A stretch of DNA of 46,232 nt, from assembly GCA_003478935.1 (NCBI GenBank), contig QUFP01000037.1, forward strand, positions 1-46,232, in the 5' to 3' direction. Position numbers and translations under genes: made by a program. Below are positions 1 to 9,216 of the stretch, in pieces. The notes under the pieces are model-generated. The model searched no databases. It was given only the letters and a program-made list of their open reading frames with translations, and was not told the origin of the DNA. This DNA is from Firmicutes bacterium AF25-13AC. GTDB lineage: Bacteria > Bacillota > Clostridia > Lachnospirales > Lachnospiraceae. How positions within the stretch are numbered: position 1 is the first letter of the stretch; the number at the start of each line of letters is the position of its first letter.

Positions 1-120
1 TACGAGAAACTGAAAAAGGAAATTGAACGATACATAAAGTATTATAATGAACAACGAATAAAAGAAAAACTAGGTTGGATGAGTCCAGTGGAATATCGGC
101 TCACCCACTTGGCTGCATAA
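1..120 (+). CDS. IS3-family transposase OrfB, C-terminal fragment
   Basis: The reading frame is open from the first base to a TAA at 118-120 and encodes 40 residues. The tail with IKYYNEQRIKEKLGWMSPVE, followed a few residues later by the stop, is the characteristic C-terminus of the DDE (rve) integrase domain of IS3/IS150-type OrfB proteins: the YYN-R motif, then the KLG-SPVEYR motif. The product catalyses cut-and-copy transposition of the element. Only the end is visible, so it is not known whether the full gene is intact. Frame and family are clear; the subgroup is not. Confidence 0.85.
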   Translation, partial: YEKLKKEIERYIKYYNEQRIKEKLGWMSPVEYRLTHLAA

Positions 121-124
121 AAAT

Positions 125-149
125 GCGTAGCAGCCGAAAACTGCTACGC
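125..149 (+). terminator. Stem-loop after the IS transposase
   Basis: A 9-bp perfect stem (GCGTAGCAG with CTGCTACGC) around a 7-base loop lies 4 bases after the transposase stop. It is followed by only a short A-rich stretch and no U-tract in the + direction, so it may be a weak terminator or a barrier to outside transcription rather than a strong intrinsic terminator. Confidence 0.5.
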
Positions 150-181
150 TAAAAAGTCTAACTTTTGGGGGTCACATCAAA

Positions 182-224
182 CGCCGGCTCTTTTATTGGG
201 TACACTGGCTCAATTAGTGTCCAC
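182..224 (-). repeat. Degenerate inverted copy of the 53-bp GGGACAG repeat
   Basis: Read on the minus strand this stretch aligns with the 53-bp element found at 348-400, 10544-10596 and 11248-11300. The shared core reads TTTTATTGGGTAC on the + strand, followed by a TGGCT and an AGTGTCC end. It has several mismatches and one end is missing. It begins a few bases after the insertion sequence ends and lies in inverted orientation to the copy at 348-400. Confidence 0.65.
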
Positions 225-347
225 GTGGTATTTCGATATGATAACAGCTTTTATTCCAAAATGATATAGCAAGAACTTGCTACCAAGCACTATTACAACG
301 GTCATTCAATGGCTGAAAATTGTAAGAGTACTTGGCACTGCGTCACT
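225..347. other. Spacer between inverted repeat copies, no gene seen
   Basis: No plausible coding frame with a ribosome-binding site is present. The one structured item is a short perfect hairpin at 267-282 (TAGCAAG / CTTGCTA, 2-base loop). The stretch separates the inverted and direct copies of the 53-bp repeat and is probably rearranged debris. Confidence 0.4.
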
Positions 348-400
348 GGGACAGCAATCAGGCCAACGTACCCAATTAAAAGGCCGCCAAACCTGTCCCC
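348..400 (+). repeat. 53-bp REP/MITE-like repeat, copy A
   Basis: The element starts GGGACAG and ends CTGTCCC(C), so it has 7-bp terminal inverted repeats. The interior carries GTACCCAATTAAAAG and CCGCC. It is the same length (53 bp) as the copies at 10544-10596 and 11248-11300 and differs from each at only a few positions. Like copy B, it lies just beyond the stop of a copy of the gene coding for the 193-residue membrane-anchored protein. Confidence 0.85.
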
Positions 401-427
401 GATGGATGTGACCCGGTTCATGTCTGG

Positions 428-555
428 TCACCCCTGTTTTCTTAAATAATTTTCATAAACATCTGGTACTGTTTCTACTTCGATGTCTATTTCTCTTCCA
501 TCAATCTCCAAAGTGATCGTATCACCAACCTGTGTTGGCGATGGCAACTGAACAT
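428..555 (-). pseudogene. Duplicated 3' end of the 10617-11198 gene
   Basis: The minus strand encodes a run that matches the last ~40 residues of the protein at 10617-11198, ending in the same NYLRKQG and TGA. The fragment reads LPSPTQVGDTITLEIDG where the intact gene reads LPSPMQIDDTITLEIDG. The differences include many silent changes, so this is an old or horizontally acquired duplicate rather than a recent copy. No upstream part of the gene is present: similarity stops near 555. Together with the adjacent repeat it repeats the arrangement seen at 10544-10620. Confidence 0.8.
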
Positions 556-670
556 GTTGCCGGTTCCTGACCCTGCATTTCGTGAACTTGTTTTGTTTGA
601 TGGCGTTAGTATAGCGTACCGACTAGGACAAACCATGGACAAAAAACAGGAGATTCAGAAATTTTTTTAG
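554..670 (+). pseudogene. Orphan C-terminal coding fragment, unknown family
   Basis: An open frame runs from an ATG at 554 to a TAG at 668-670 (38 residues). Its composition looks protein-like (it includes PDPAFRELVLFDGVSIAYRL), but there is no ribosome-binding site and it is fused to the end of the duplicated fragment on the other strand. I read it as the tail of an unidentified gene left by rearrangement. I do not recognise the family. Confidence 0.35.
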
Positions 671-750
671 TTTTTTCTGAATTCCCATAATGATCTATAT
701 TTTAGTTTTTGAATCAAACGTTTAAAATCAAGTACTGTAAAATTTCATTT

Positions 751-1377
751 TTAAAAAAATGTCAACCCTTTAGTCCATTTTCGTTGATCTCGAATTTCTT
801 TACTCCAATATTTACGAAACTCTACTTCTCGCTCTTTTGAATATCCAATATATACAATCTTTTTTCTATGGTTTGCATAAAAAAGTCCACTTCTAGGCTT
901 TGGTTTCTTTTCTTTTTCAGTACAACCCTTTTTACAAATAAAAAAAATTTCTCGTACACCATATATGGCTTCTTCACGGGAACCAGTTGAAAATGTTCTT
1001 CTCTCAATTATATCAATATCTTCCCAACGAATTTCTCTATAAATGTGAGGGTAATATTCCATCTGAATTCCATTTTCATTTAAATAGTAAACTCCATCCC
1101 CAAGCATCCCTCCATATGTTCTCTCATAAAAGACAGTCTCTATATAAAGTACAAATGGAAGTGTTAACAGTATTACAGTTATTGCATATTGAAAGGGTTC
1201 TTCGTATATAACTAAAAAATATTCAATCAAATACGGAATTGGAATACCTATAATAAAAATAATACTTCCTATAAATGATAGTGCCGTAAAAAAGCCATGC
1301 CATTTTCCCCATTCATCCCAATATTCTATTTCTTTTCTTGCATGCCAATTCCAATTCCAAATACATTTCTTTCTCAT
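751..1377 (-). CDS. Two-helix membrane protein, putative immunity partner of the Rhs protein
   Basis: The product is 208 residues. It has a basic, Trp-rich N-terminus, two hydrophobic segments at about 28-58 and 62-84 with almost no loop between them, and a soluble β-rich and basic C-terminal half (about 90-208) resembling the PH-like domains often fused to paired helices. A strong GAGGAGG sits before the ATG. It lies 66 bp after the stop of the giant Rhs gene, in the same direction, separated from it by a 13-bp hairpin. Known polymorphic-toxin loci place the immunity gene in exactly this position, so an immunity role is inferred from location. No sequence motif proves it. It could also be an unrelated membrane protein. 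No terminator was seen after it. Confidence 0.6.
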   Translation of the reverse strand: MRKKCIWNWNWHARKEIEYWDEWGKWHGFFTALSFIGSIIFIIGIPIPYLIEYFLVIYEEPFQYAITVILLTLPFVLYIETVFYERTYGGMLGDGVYYLNENGIQMEYYPHIYREIRWEDIDIIERRTFSTGSREEAIYGVREIFFICKKGCTEKEKKPKPRSGLFYANHRKKIVYIGYSKEREVEFRKYWSKEIRDQRKWTKGLTFF

Positions 1378-1393
1378 ATTCCTCCTCTCATAG

Positions 1394-1426
1394 TATTCAG
1401 GCAGAAGTATCTATTCTGCCTGAATA
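1394..1426 (-). promoter_or_regulatory. Intercistronic 13-bp perfect hairpin between Rhs and downstream gene
   Basis: The arms at 1394-1406 and 1414-1426 are fully complementary (13 bp, TATTCAGGCAGAA on the + strand) with a 7-base loop. In the minus direction it follows the Rhs stop and is not followed by a U-tract. It then leads into the GAGGAGG of the next gene. It could act as a partial terminator, a 3'-end stabiliser or a processing site that sets the ratio of the two products. Confidence 0.6.
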
Positions 1427-1443
1427 AACTCGTTTACTTTAAC

Positions 1444-4400
1444 TTATGCCATGCATATTTTACGAAATTTCGCGTTTCTCGGTGACGACTTTTTCACCTT
1501 ATTAGCAACTTTTTTTCTTCCCGATGCTGAAGTTATACTCTTAACATAAGGAGTCGAATTCAGTTTTATTTTTGGTTTTGTCACACTTGTAGTCTTAGCT
1601 TTTGCTGCTGATGGCTTTGAAGTGATTGCTGCTGAAACTCCTACTACCGCAAGCTCTGCCGTCTGACCAAGTGTATATCCTACTGCCGCATTTCCAATTA
1701 TCTGTGCTGCTTTCGTCGCTAAAATTACATTCTCTGGAGAAGTCCAACTATTAGCGGTAGCGCCTGCAACATATGTACCAACAGCTTCCAATCCTCCACA
1801 CACACAACGTGTTAAAAATCCACCTTCTGTATTAATTGCAGTATTAATTCCATTGATGAGTGCGGCACCGGCTACTACCCACTGCACTTTTCCTTTCAAT
1901 GGATCCAATGGTGCTAATGCTCCTGAAACCGCACCCACTAAGCAAGACTTTGCTAGCTCAACACCATCTATCTCACCTCCACTCGAAAGTACATAGGAAA
2001 ATCCACTGACGACTGCTCCTACAACTGCTCCTACAATACATGGTATTGGAAAATATCCCTGAATATCTTCTCTTATTACCGGATTATTATCACAGTACGC
2101 ATACAGGTTCTTGTTATACAATTCCTGTGGCTTTGCAAAAATTGTACCAGGATCATCCGCATTCACAAACCTTCCAACTTCTGGATCGTAATAGCGGCTT
2201 CCCAGACAGTACAGTCCTGTCTCTGGATCATAGACATACTTACGGTAACGGAACGGATTCAGTGTTGCAAGAGAAACTCCACTGGTATCTTCTGATGAAG
2301 TAACCTTGCCCCAGCTGTTATACTGGTATCTTACCACTACTTTATTGCTGCTGTCAATCAGTCCCACAACATCTCCAAGACCATTATACAGATAGAAATA
2401 GTCTGTCTTTCCATTTAATCGAAGCAGGAATGGCTTGCCTTCGGCATCGTACACAAACTGTACCGTAGTCTTAGTAGTACCTGTGCTTCCGGTTGTGGTT
2501 CTCACCAGACCGCTCAGCGTACTTCCATTGTAATAATACTTTGTTTCTGTATTACCGCTTGTCTTTCTGACACGCTTTCCATCACTGTCGTAGGCAAAGT
2601 CTACAGTTCCCCATGACAGACTTACCTTCTTTAATCGGCGGCCTTCTCCCCAGGTTAACGGGACACCTCTTAACAGAGTCGGATTTCCACCTGCATCATA
2701 TGTATAGCGATAGCCATTCCAAGACAAAAGCTGGTCTTTCCATCCATCACTTCGATAGCTGAATGTCTCATTCTTCTTTATGGTCTGCAGGGTTCCTTCC
2801 GTATAGTCATATGTCTTTCTCGAAGTAATATTTCCGCCTGCATCGTAGGTATAAAGAATGGTCTCATTTAACACACCGTTGTTTTCACGAATCAGCTGAT
2901 TTAACTTATCATACTGATAGCTGATGCGTTTTCCTCCTGATGTGATTGCCGTGATATTTCCTGCATTATCATAGGTATAATTCCAGCTGTCAGTTCCATT
3001 TGACATAGATTCAAGCAGGCTGTCGGTATCTGTAAGATGATTGATAGTTCCAAAAATATATCGGTTTTCTCGCTTACTTCCACCAGAAAGTGTTACAATC
3101 TCCTTTGTACGACGTGACAATGCATCATATTCAAGTGTCTGTCGTGTCACGCCATCCACGGTTAAGCCATAGGAAAGTCCCGGTCGCTGCGCCTTTGATG
3201 CATCACCGTACACCAGTCCGGTCTTTGTCTTTGATCCCTCCAGACTATGCACCAGTCGATTTACGCGATTATAACTGTCATAACCAATCTCAAGTGACTG
3301 CACTGTATGAGTGTTTGCCACGGTCGGCTCACCTGATGCCCCGGTATTCTTTTCCAGCGTCGTACTCTGTACGAGTCTTCCAGTCATGTCATACTGGTCT
3401 TTGTCAATTCGTCCATTTACCAGATCGGTTTCCTTTTCCAGTGTACCGTAGTCATCATACTCATAACGCACGGCATCTGTACTTTCTCCATTCCAACGTC
3501 TGGACTTTATGCGCTCCTCTTTGTCATACAGAATTTCCTGCGTATCGCCATTTCCATAGGCAACTGTTATGAGTGGACCATTGTTTGGTGCATAGCCGTA
3601 GCGTTCAAGAGTCTTGTCACCCGCCTTTACCATTGTCTGATTTCCGAAACCATCATAATCAAATGCATAAGTGGTTCCACCATGCTTGATACTCTTAATT
3701 CGGTCTCCCTCATCATATGTATAGGAAACGTCCCTTGTCTGCCCGGATGCAGTTGCACTTACGCCTGTTAAGCGATCGGTTGATGCCTCGTAATGATACT
3801 GTGTACTATGATTGTTGGCATCGGTCATCTTTGTCAGAAGACGATTCTCACTGTCATAGGTATAGGAAACCGTTTTCTTTCTGGCATCGGTTACACTCGC
3901 CACATTTCGGCAGTCTTTCGTGTAGCTCATACCGGTCTGAATGCGCTTATATACATGTTCCAGCACAAATACCTTATTGTCCTGAATATCGGAAAATGCC
4001 ACACTCGACGGAGTTCCCGTTGCAATGACAGCTGCCTGATCGGCATAATCGCCAAACTTGACATCCAGCTGATCTCCCTGCTTATTCTCGATAACATAAC
4101 CGGTTCGAAGTGCTTTAAAGCAGAACTTCTGGCTGTCTGCGCCGCTCTTTGCCTGCAACGTTGGGCAATCATAGCCATCTGCCCCCTTGCTGCATACATC
4201 AACATAGTTCTCCGGATTGCCTACACTTCTGATATAGTACCAGTCGGTACCGTTTTCCGTCTGCACCTTTGTCAGAAGAAACTCCTCTTCCTGCTTCTGG
4301 CTGCTGTAGGCCTGCTTAAAGGTGCTTCCCACTTCTGCTCCTGTTGTCTGCACATACTGACCGGAGTGACGTGCGCGAATACGACAAAGCATTCCATCCT

Positions 4401-7400
4401 GTGGCGCTTCACTGACGTTTCCCTCATCCGCCGGCTCAAAGTACCAGATACTTCTTGGCTCGCTGTCAGAAGCGGCACTTCCCAGCTCCACATTTGCCTT
4501 ATCCGCAAATACGTCGTTTGGTGCACTTCCTGCGGACACCATGATGCATCTTGTATCCTTACTGCACTTGGCAAGCAGCTGATAACCGCCTCCCGCTGCC
4601 AGCTTTAACTTAAACTTCTGTGCTTCATGTCCAAGATCCGGATAAAGCTGGATATTGGTTCCATCTTCATTCAGCGTATTAAAGACATCTACCGCTCTCC
4701 ACTGGCTTCCGGTCTGAGAAATCAACTTAATATATCCTTCTCCGGCATTCTCGACTCTCCACTTCTGATCATCGGAACCGTTGAAGCTGTACTGCTGAAT
4801 ATTCGAGCCAGTTACATCACCATCCTTTGTGTCCAGATATTTTCCAGAACGCTGCTGGCGAATATAATAGACTCTTCCTGCTGTGACAGAAGCACTATGC
4901 TTGTCTGCCTCAATGCACACGGCAATCGGCTGGCCCTTCTCATTGTACTGGAAATTACTTCTCTGACCCTCGGCACTCTTTGCATACAGCGGCATTCGCT
5001 TCTCGTTATAGTAAATGTCATATGCAGTGCCGTCCATTGCAGCCATTCGGCTGATCTGGTCCTTGCTGTTATGCTGGAAGGCATTGTTTTCTCTTGTCTT
5101 TTTGGCTGTGTTTAAGTTTCCCTTACTGTCATACGTATAGCTCCAGCTGTCATCCTTCATGAACTGAACATCGGTAAAATAGCCCGGATTGAGCTGGTTG
5201 TCATACATAATGTAAAGATGAACCGCAGTATACTGCTTGTTGGTTACAGAATTCTCATCATCCGTTGATACCACACCGGAAACATACTGCCAGCCGCTTC
5301 GATATGGATCAAAATCCACATTTTCCCACTTATGGGTTCCGTCGGCATAGATGACTGCTGCTGCAATACGAAACGTCTTTCCCGGAATGGCATCCGCCTT
5401 TGCAAAACAACCGAAACGGAATACGTCACCTTCGCCGCCTTTCGCATAGATTCCCTGAAGCACACGCTTTTCCTTATCGGGTTCTCCTGTGATTTTTAGG
5501 CAGGTTCCTCGCTCACTGTCCGTTACTGTTGTATCGGATGCGACCAGATTTACATGGTTCCAGTCATTTACACCGTTAGTGCTGTTTCTTGCAAAGCGGC
5601 CATTATTCACCATGTTAAAATCACTCATGCGATCTCCTGTCTCCAGCTGGAAACAGTCAAACCATGCGGTACCTGTTGTGTTAAAGATTCCACCATAGAT
5701 TGTGACAACCTGTGCGCTGCTTACGGTGAAGGTCTGGCTGATTCGCTTCCATCCGCCGTCAATATCGGTGTCCGCATTTCCTGTCAGAAATTCCAGTCCA
5801 TATGCCATCGACTTATCCGCAAAACGAACTGCCAGTCCTGCTCCTGCCTGTGCATTGTTTGAAACCGCTGCGACATCCTTTACAAAAGTATAGGCAGAAA
5901 GGGTATAGGTTCCTGCTGCCAGCCAAACCTGCTGAATAACAGCTGCATAGCTCTGCGGTACTCTCTTTAAAACAACAATAGAAGTATCCGCAAAATAGCC
6001 CTTATCGGTAACACGACCAACGCCCCATTGGGAAGTATCACTCAGACCTGACTCATTGCCCCAGCCGTCTTCAAACTCACCCATCGCATCAAAGCCGGTA
6101 TTCTTTAACAGATTGGTTACAAGTTTTCCTGTCAATGACGACTGTCTCAGCTTATGACGTCTGGCACCATCATCATAATGACTGAAAGTGCTGACATGAC
6201 CGGCATTGTCTGAGATCTCAGAAGGAGAACCAAATCTATTAAATTTCCATGTATACACATGATTATCTGCTGTTGATGACAGTTCTCCATCCAGTCCCGG
6301 TTCTGTGAAAACAGTGGTTCCAAGCTCTGGATAGGTTACTTCAATCTCAGTTCCCTTATGGAAGGTTCCTGCTGTATCTGTATACCCTTCACCAATTTTA
6401 GCGATACGCTGCACACCACAATCTGTACGGTATCCATAAGTGATTCTTTTCTTGTCCGGGTTCTGCGCCCATATTAACTGATCTCCATCGTAGCCAAATG
6501 TACTGCTCTTTCCATCCGGGTATGTAATTTTTGTCAGATGACCGGCGGCATCATATGCAAAGGAAGTACTTCTCTTATTTGCCGTAATGCCGATCAGCTT
6601 TGTCAGATCGCTGTTGTAATTAAATACAACTCTTGCACCTGTCGGATCTTCTGCATACTGAATATAATTTCCTGCACTATTCGGCCCATACTGGCACTTC
6701 ATTGCATTTCCATATGTATCCTTGATCTGACGCAGATATCCGTCCTGACCAAAAATGTACTGTACCTCATCCTTATCCTTCATAATGCTATAGGAATCAT
6801 ACTCACTGCTGGAAGTCTGTGTAATCACAAGACCCAGTCCGTCCTCATCCTTGAGCTTATTTGAATCAGATGTATCCTTATAGAAGTAATGATTTGTTCC
6901 ATCTGCATCGGTTAACACATACGGGAAATCAGCATTTCCTGACTCCTTTAATTCCTGCATTAGACTCAGACGAAATCCTTTTCCGAAACGACTCTTTGTA
7001 TCACAATCAGAAAGATTGTACACATGGCTGACACTGACAGGCATCAGAATACCACTTGTGCCTTCATCTTCATGAATAAATACAAGGTTTCCATTATATC
7101 GGTTTACATAACCGCTTCCGGTACGTCCTAACTCCTGCTCGTGATAACTATAATAATCCTCAAGACCCTTTGTACTTCGGTAATAGACAATTCCAATCGG
7201 ATAACAGTCAGCTGTCAAACCATACTTATTGACTGGCATATCAGAGGATACCAATGTTGCTGTTGCATACACAGTCTCATTGACTGCTTTTAATGCGATT
7301 CCATGATTACTAGGCGGATTGTTGTACCAGCCACGAATCAGCTTTGTCACATCAAATGTCTTCGGCACAGCCATGCCATTGGTATTTTCCAGTGTCAGAT

Positions 7401-8775
7401 AGTCTAGTGCCTCCGGCTTAAAGGAAGGCTGATTGTTCCATGTCAGAGTACGCTGATCCCATGAACCTGTCACCTCATGGGCACTGACACGAAAGCCCTG
7501 TCCATTATCTGCTGAAAACTGATACTGATATAAGTTTAATCTCGCGTCCGTGATTACCGCTCCCTTTTCAAGTGGTGGAAGTGTATTAAACTTTAAAAAG
7601 GTACGACAAACCTGATACGGCCTGTTTCTTCCGACCTCAAGCTCACTAAAGTTATAGCCATAGCTGCTGTTAGGATCCTTGGAACGCACAAATGCATCAT
7701 CAATGGTGGTCTGTTTTTTCTCAATACGAACTGTCGGATCAACCGTGATCGGATAGGCTCTTTCTTCATCCATAAGCCATGCTTGATCCATCATGATCGT
7801 GATCTCAGACATTCCATTTCCTGCCGCGATCTTGTAATCTGCCTTTAATACCGCACCGTTCTGATCAAATAGAATCGGCTGATCCAGGTAAAATACAATA
7901 TCCTCATCAGAAGCTTCTCCTGTCTGATCTTCCTCTAATTCTTTGCACAATACAAGGCTGCCGTCTGCAAGCTTTTTGATTGCAAGACTAGGATGTTTCA
8001 TCACAAAGGTAAACTCGGCTGTTGCCGCCTCTTTGTTTTTCAATAAAATCTCTTCTTTCATTACCTCTGATTCCAGTCGGTAACGAATATCTATACCCGG
8101 AAGGATTTCCTTAAAGTATCCTGCTGAAGATAGCGTAGCAAGCTTCAAAAGTTTCTCTTCTGCTGTCTGCATACGGATCGGACTGATCTGAAATTCAGAA
8201 GTTTTAAGATCTTCCAAGCACTCAGTTTCTTCTGACAACATAGCAGTCATAATATCCTGCTGTTTTAATCCCCATGATACTGTAAAACCGTCCTTCTCTA
8301 CACTCGCAAGCTCTGTAAATGCTGCAGATTCAGTTGATGATGCAGGCATTTTTACTGTTTGATTCAACTTAGATACATCTGATACTTTTGCCTGATCATG
8401 CGCAGATGCGACTGATACGATACCCTTTAAAGCCTTTGCAAACTTTGGATTTCTTGCAATTCTTACCTTCATTCTTCCCTGTGTATTCTCATAAGAAAGC
8501 TGATCCTTTGAAAGTGCAAGAGTATTGTCGATGGACTTCCACACACCATTCTCCTGAAAGTGAACTGCCTTCGGATAGATTACTGCTGCCTTTTCTCCAC
8601 CCTTAGTCTCAAAGACACGAGAAAAACGTCCTCTCTCTTTTACACATTCACGTACAAGCATACGATTTGTAGCTGCGGCTTCTGCATTAACTGCACCTTC
8701 TGTATTGATTACAGCCTCAGTCTCGCCATTTTCAGGCATTTTCTTTGTTTTAATTGTTTCATTTAATCCATTCAT
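1444..8775 (-). CDS. Giant Rhs/YD-repeat protein with DNRLRE and ricin-like lectin modules
   Basis: A 2443-residue protein. Order: unique N-terminus without signal peptide; DNRLRE-type domain (about 350-520, with a DVTKLIRGW motif); YD repeats (about 640-870); two galactose-binding-like β-sandwich inserts (about 885-1205); YD repeats; a tandem ricin-type lectin region (about 1300-1600, QQYSFNGSDDQKW and related repeats); YD repeats to the Rhs core near 2194 (SRYYDPEVGRFVNADD); then a variable C-terminus of about 210 residues, glycine/alanine-rich and hydrophobic, with a lysine-rich tail. Rhs proteins form a cage that carries a toxic C-terminal domain; I recognise no catalytic toxin motif here. 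The start ATG overlaps the holin stop (TAATG), with GAGAGG upstream, so translation is probably coupled. Holin and hydrolase upstream suggest lysis-type export. Confidence 0.92.
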   Translation of the reverse strand: MNGLNETIKTKKMPENGETEAVINTEGAVNAEAAATNRMLVRECVKERGRFSRVFETKGGEKAAVIYPKAVHFQENGVWKSIDNTLALSKDQLSYENTQGRMKVRIARNPKFAKALKGIVSVASAHDQAKVSDVSKLNQTVKMPASSTESAAFTELASVEKDGFTVSWGLKQQDIMTAMLSEETECLEDLKTSEFQISPIRMQTAEEKLLKLATLSSAGYFKEILPGIDIRYRLESEVMKEEILLKNKEAATAEFTFVMKHPSLAIKKLADGSLVLCKELEEDQTGEASDEDIVFYLDQPILFDQNGAVLKADYKIAAGNGMSEITIMMDQAWLMDEERAYPITVDPTVRIEKKQTTIDDAFVRSKDPNSSYGYNFSELEVGRNRPYQVCRTFLKFNTLPPLEKGAVITDARLNLYQYQFSADNGQGFRVSAHEVTGSWDQRTLTWNNQPSFKPEALDYLTLENTNGMAVPKTFDVTKLIRGWYNNPPSNHGIALKAVNETVYATATLVSSDMPVNKYGLTADCYPIGIVYYRSTKGLEDYYSYHEQELGRTGSGYVNRYNGNLVFIHEDEGTSGILMPVSVSHVYNLSDCDTKSRFGKGFRLSLMQELKESGNADFPYVLTDADGTNHYFYKDTSDSNKLKDEDGLGLVITQTSSSEYDSYSIMKDKDEVQYIFGQDGYLRQIKDTYGNAMKCQYGPNSAGNYIQYAEDPTGARVVFNYNSDLTKLIGITANKRSTSFAYDAAGHLTKITYPDGKSSTFGYDGDQLIWAQNPDKKRITYGYRTDCGVQRIAKIGEGYTDTAGTFHKGTEIEVTYPELGTTVFTEPGLDGELSSTADNHVYTWKFNRFGSPSEISDNAGHVSTFSHYDDGARRHKLRQSSLTGKLVTNLLKNTGFDAMGEFEDGWGNESGLSDTSQWGVGRVTDKGYFADTSIVVLKRVPQSYAAVIQQVWLAAGTYTLSAYTFVKDVAAVSNNAQAGAGLAVRFADKSMAYGLEFLTGNADTDIDGGWKRISQTFTVSSAQVVTIYGGIFNTTGTAWFDCFQLETGDRMSDFNMVNNGRFARNSTNGVNDWNHVNLVASDTTVTDSERGTCLKITGEPDKEKRVLQGIYAKGGEGDVFRFGCFAKADAIPGKTFRIAAAVIYADGTHKWENVDFDPYRSGWQYVSGVVSTDDENSVTNKQYTAVHLYIMYDNQLNPGYFTDVQFMKDDSWSYTYDSKGNLNTAKKTRENNAFQHNSKDQISRMAAMDGTAYDIYYNEKRMPLYAKSAEGQRSNFQYNEKGQPIAVCIEADKHSASVTAGRVYYIRQQRSGKYLDTKDGDVTGSNIQQYSFNGSDDQKWRVENAGEGYIKLISQTGSQWRAVDVFNTLNEDGTNIQLYPDLGHEAQKFKLKLAAGGGYQLLAKCSKDTRCIMVSAGSAPNDVFADKANVELGSAASDSEPRSIWYFEPADEGNVSEAPQDGMLCRIRARHSGQYVQTTGAEVGSTFKQAYSSQKQEEEFLLTKVQTENGTDWYYIRSVGNPENYVDVCSKGADGYDCPTLQAKSGADSQKFCFKALRTGYVIENKQGDQLDVKFGDYADQAAVIATGTPSSVAFSDIQDNKVFVLEHVYKRIQTGMSYTKDCRNVASVTDARKKTVSYTYDSENRLLTKMTDANNHSTQYHYEASTDRLTGVSATASGQTRDVSYTYDEGDRIKSIKHGGTTYAFDYDGFGNQTMVKAGDKTLERYGYAPNNGPLITVAYGNGDTQEILYDKEERIKSRRWNGESTDAVRYEYDDYGTLEKETDLVNGRIDKDQYDMTGRLVQSTTLEKNTGASGEPTVANTHTVQSLEIGYDSYNRVNRLVHSLEGSKTKTGLVYGDASKAQRPGLSYGLTVDGVTRQTLEYDALSRRTKEIVTLSGGSKRENRYIFGTINHLTDTDSLLESMSNGTDSWNYTYDNAGNITAITSGGKRISYQYDKLNQLIRENNGVLNETILYTYDAGGNITSRKTYDYTEGTLQTIKKNETFSYRSDGWKDQLLSWNGYRYTYDAGGNPTLLRGVPLTWGEGRRLKKVSLSWGTVDFAYDSDGKRVRKTSGNTETKYYYNGSTLSGLVRTTTGSTGTTKTTVQFVYDAEGKPFLLRLNGKTDYFYLYNGLGDVVGLIDSSNKVVVRYQYNSWGKVTSSEDTSGVSLATLNPFRYRKYVYDPETGLYCLGSRYYDPEVGRFVNADDPGTIFAKPQELYNKNLYAYCDNNPVIREDIQGYFPIPCIVGAVVGAVVSGFSYVLSSGGEIDGVELAKSCLVGAVSGALAPLDPLKGKVQWVVAGAALINGINTAINTEGGFLTRCVCGGLEAVGTYVAGATANSWTSPENVILATKAAQIIGNAAVGYTLGQTAELAVVGVSAAITSKPSAAKAKTTSVTKPKIKLNSTPYVKSITSASGRKKVANKVKKSSPRNAKFRKICMA

Positions 8776-9209
8776 TATTCTTTTTCCTCTCTCTTTTCTA
8801 ATTTTTCATTTTCCCTTTTTATTAACTGTTCCCTTTTGGCCTTTTGTTTTCTTGGCATCTGATACACTTTTTGCTCTTCACTCTTTTGTCTTAGCAAATC
8901 AATCGCACCACTCAATACCTTTGGCACCGGCACGCCCATCAGCCCAAGATTTTCTGTGATGGATAACAACTCATTCACAAGATATGCCGCCATTACCGCA
9001 TTGCAGATAAAATCAGTTCCGGCAATGAGATCCATCCGATATGACACTAATACAATGAGTAGTGAAATTCCCTTTCGACAAAGCCCTTTCCATCCACTTC
9101 TGCTTTCCAGCCCTCCTTCGGCTGACTTTTTACTCTTGTGAAAAATTCCTGCTGCCATCATTCCTGTCAGATAATCAAGTGCCATACATAAGATCAATGT
9201 CTCTAGCAT
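8775..9209 (-). CDS. Phage-type holin (holin-4 / TcdE-like)
   Basis: The product is 144 residues, with a start on ML-TLILCMALDYLTGMMAAG, a signature of the Cph1/TcdE/UtxA (holin_4) family: a first helix containing the D-Y-TG motif. There are further hydrophobic segments at about 45-65 and 68-90, and a highly charged Lys/Glu/Arg tail from about 110. Holins of this family make inner-membrane pores in phage lysis, and homologues such as TcdE assist release of large clostridial toxins. Its stop codon overlaps the start of the Rhs gene by one base, and the hydrolase gene ends 7 bp upstream. There is no phage structural gene nearby, which favours a dedicated export or lysis role over a prophage remnant. 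Confidence 0.85.
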   Translation of the reverse strand: MLETLILCMALDYLTGMMAAGIFHKSKKSAEGGLESRSGWKGLCRKGISLLIVLVSYRMDLIAGTDFICNAVMAAYLVNELLSITENLGLMGVPVPKVLSGAIDLLRQKSEEQKVYQMPRKQKAKREQLIKRENEKLEKREEKE

Positions 9210-9216
9210 CCTGCAC

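Larger units (their letters stand above)
1..174 (+). mobile_element. Right end of an IS3-family insertion sequence
   Basis: The window opens inside an insertion sequence. The last 40 codons of the transposase are followed by a stem-loop and then by a terminal inverted repeat at about 151-174 that ends GGGGGTCA, so the complementary strand begins TGACCCCC, matching the TG...CA ends of IS3-family elements. The left end lies outside the window, so neither completeness nor the target duplication can be judged. The element sits directly beside a cluster of gene and repeat fragments (182-670), which suggests it took part in rearranging this junction. Confidence 0.75.

Noticed and set aside
3793..4608. 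Long open frame (271 codons) on the + strand inside the Rhs gene
   Set aside because: It is antisense to the Rhs coding sequence, lacks a ribosome-binding site, and its product has skewed Cys/His/Leu composition, as expected for a shadow frame.
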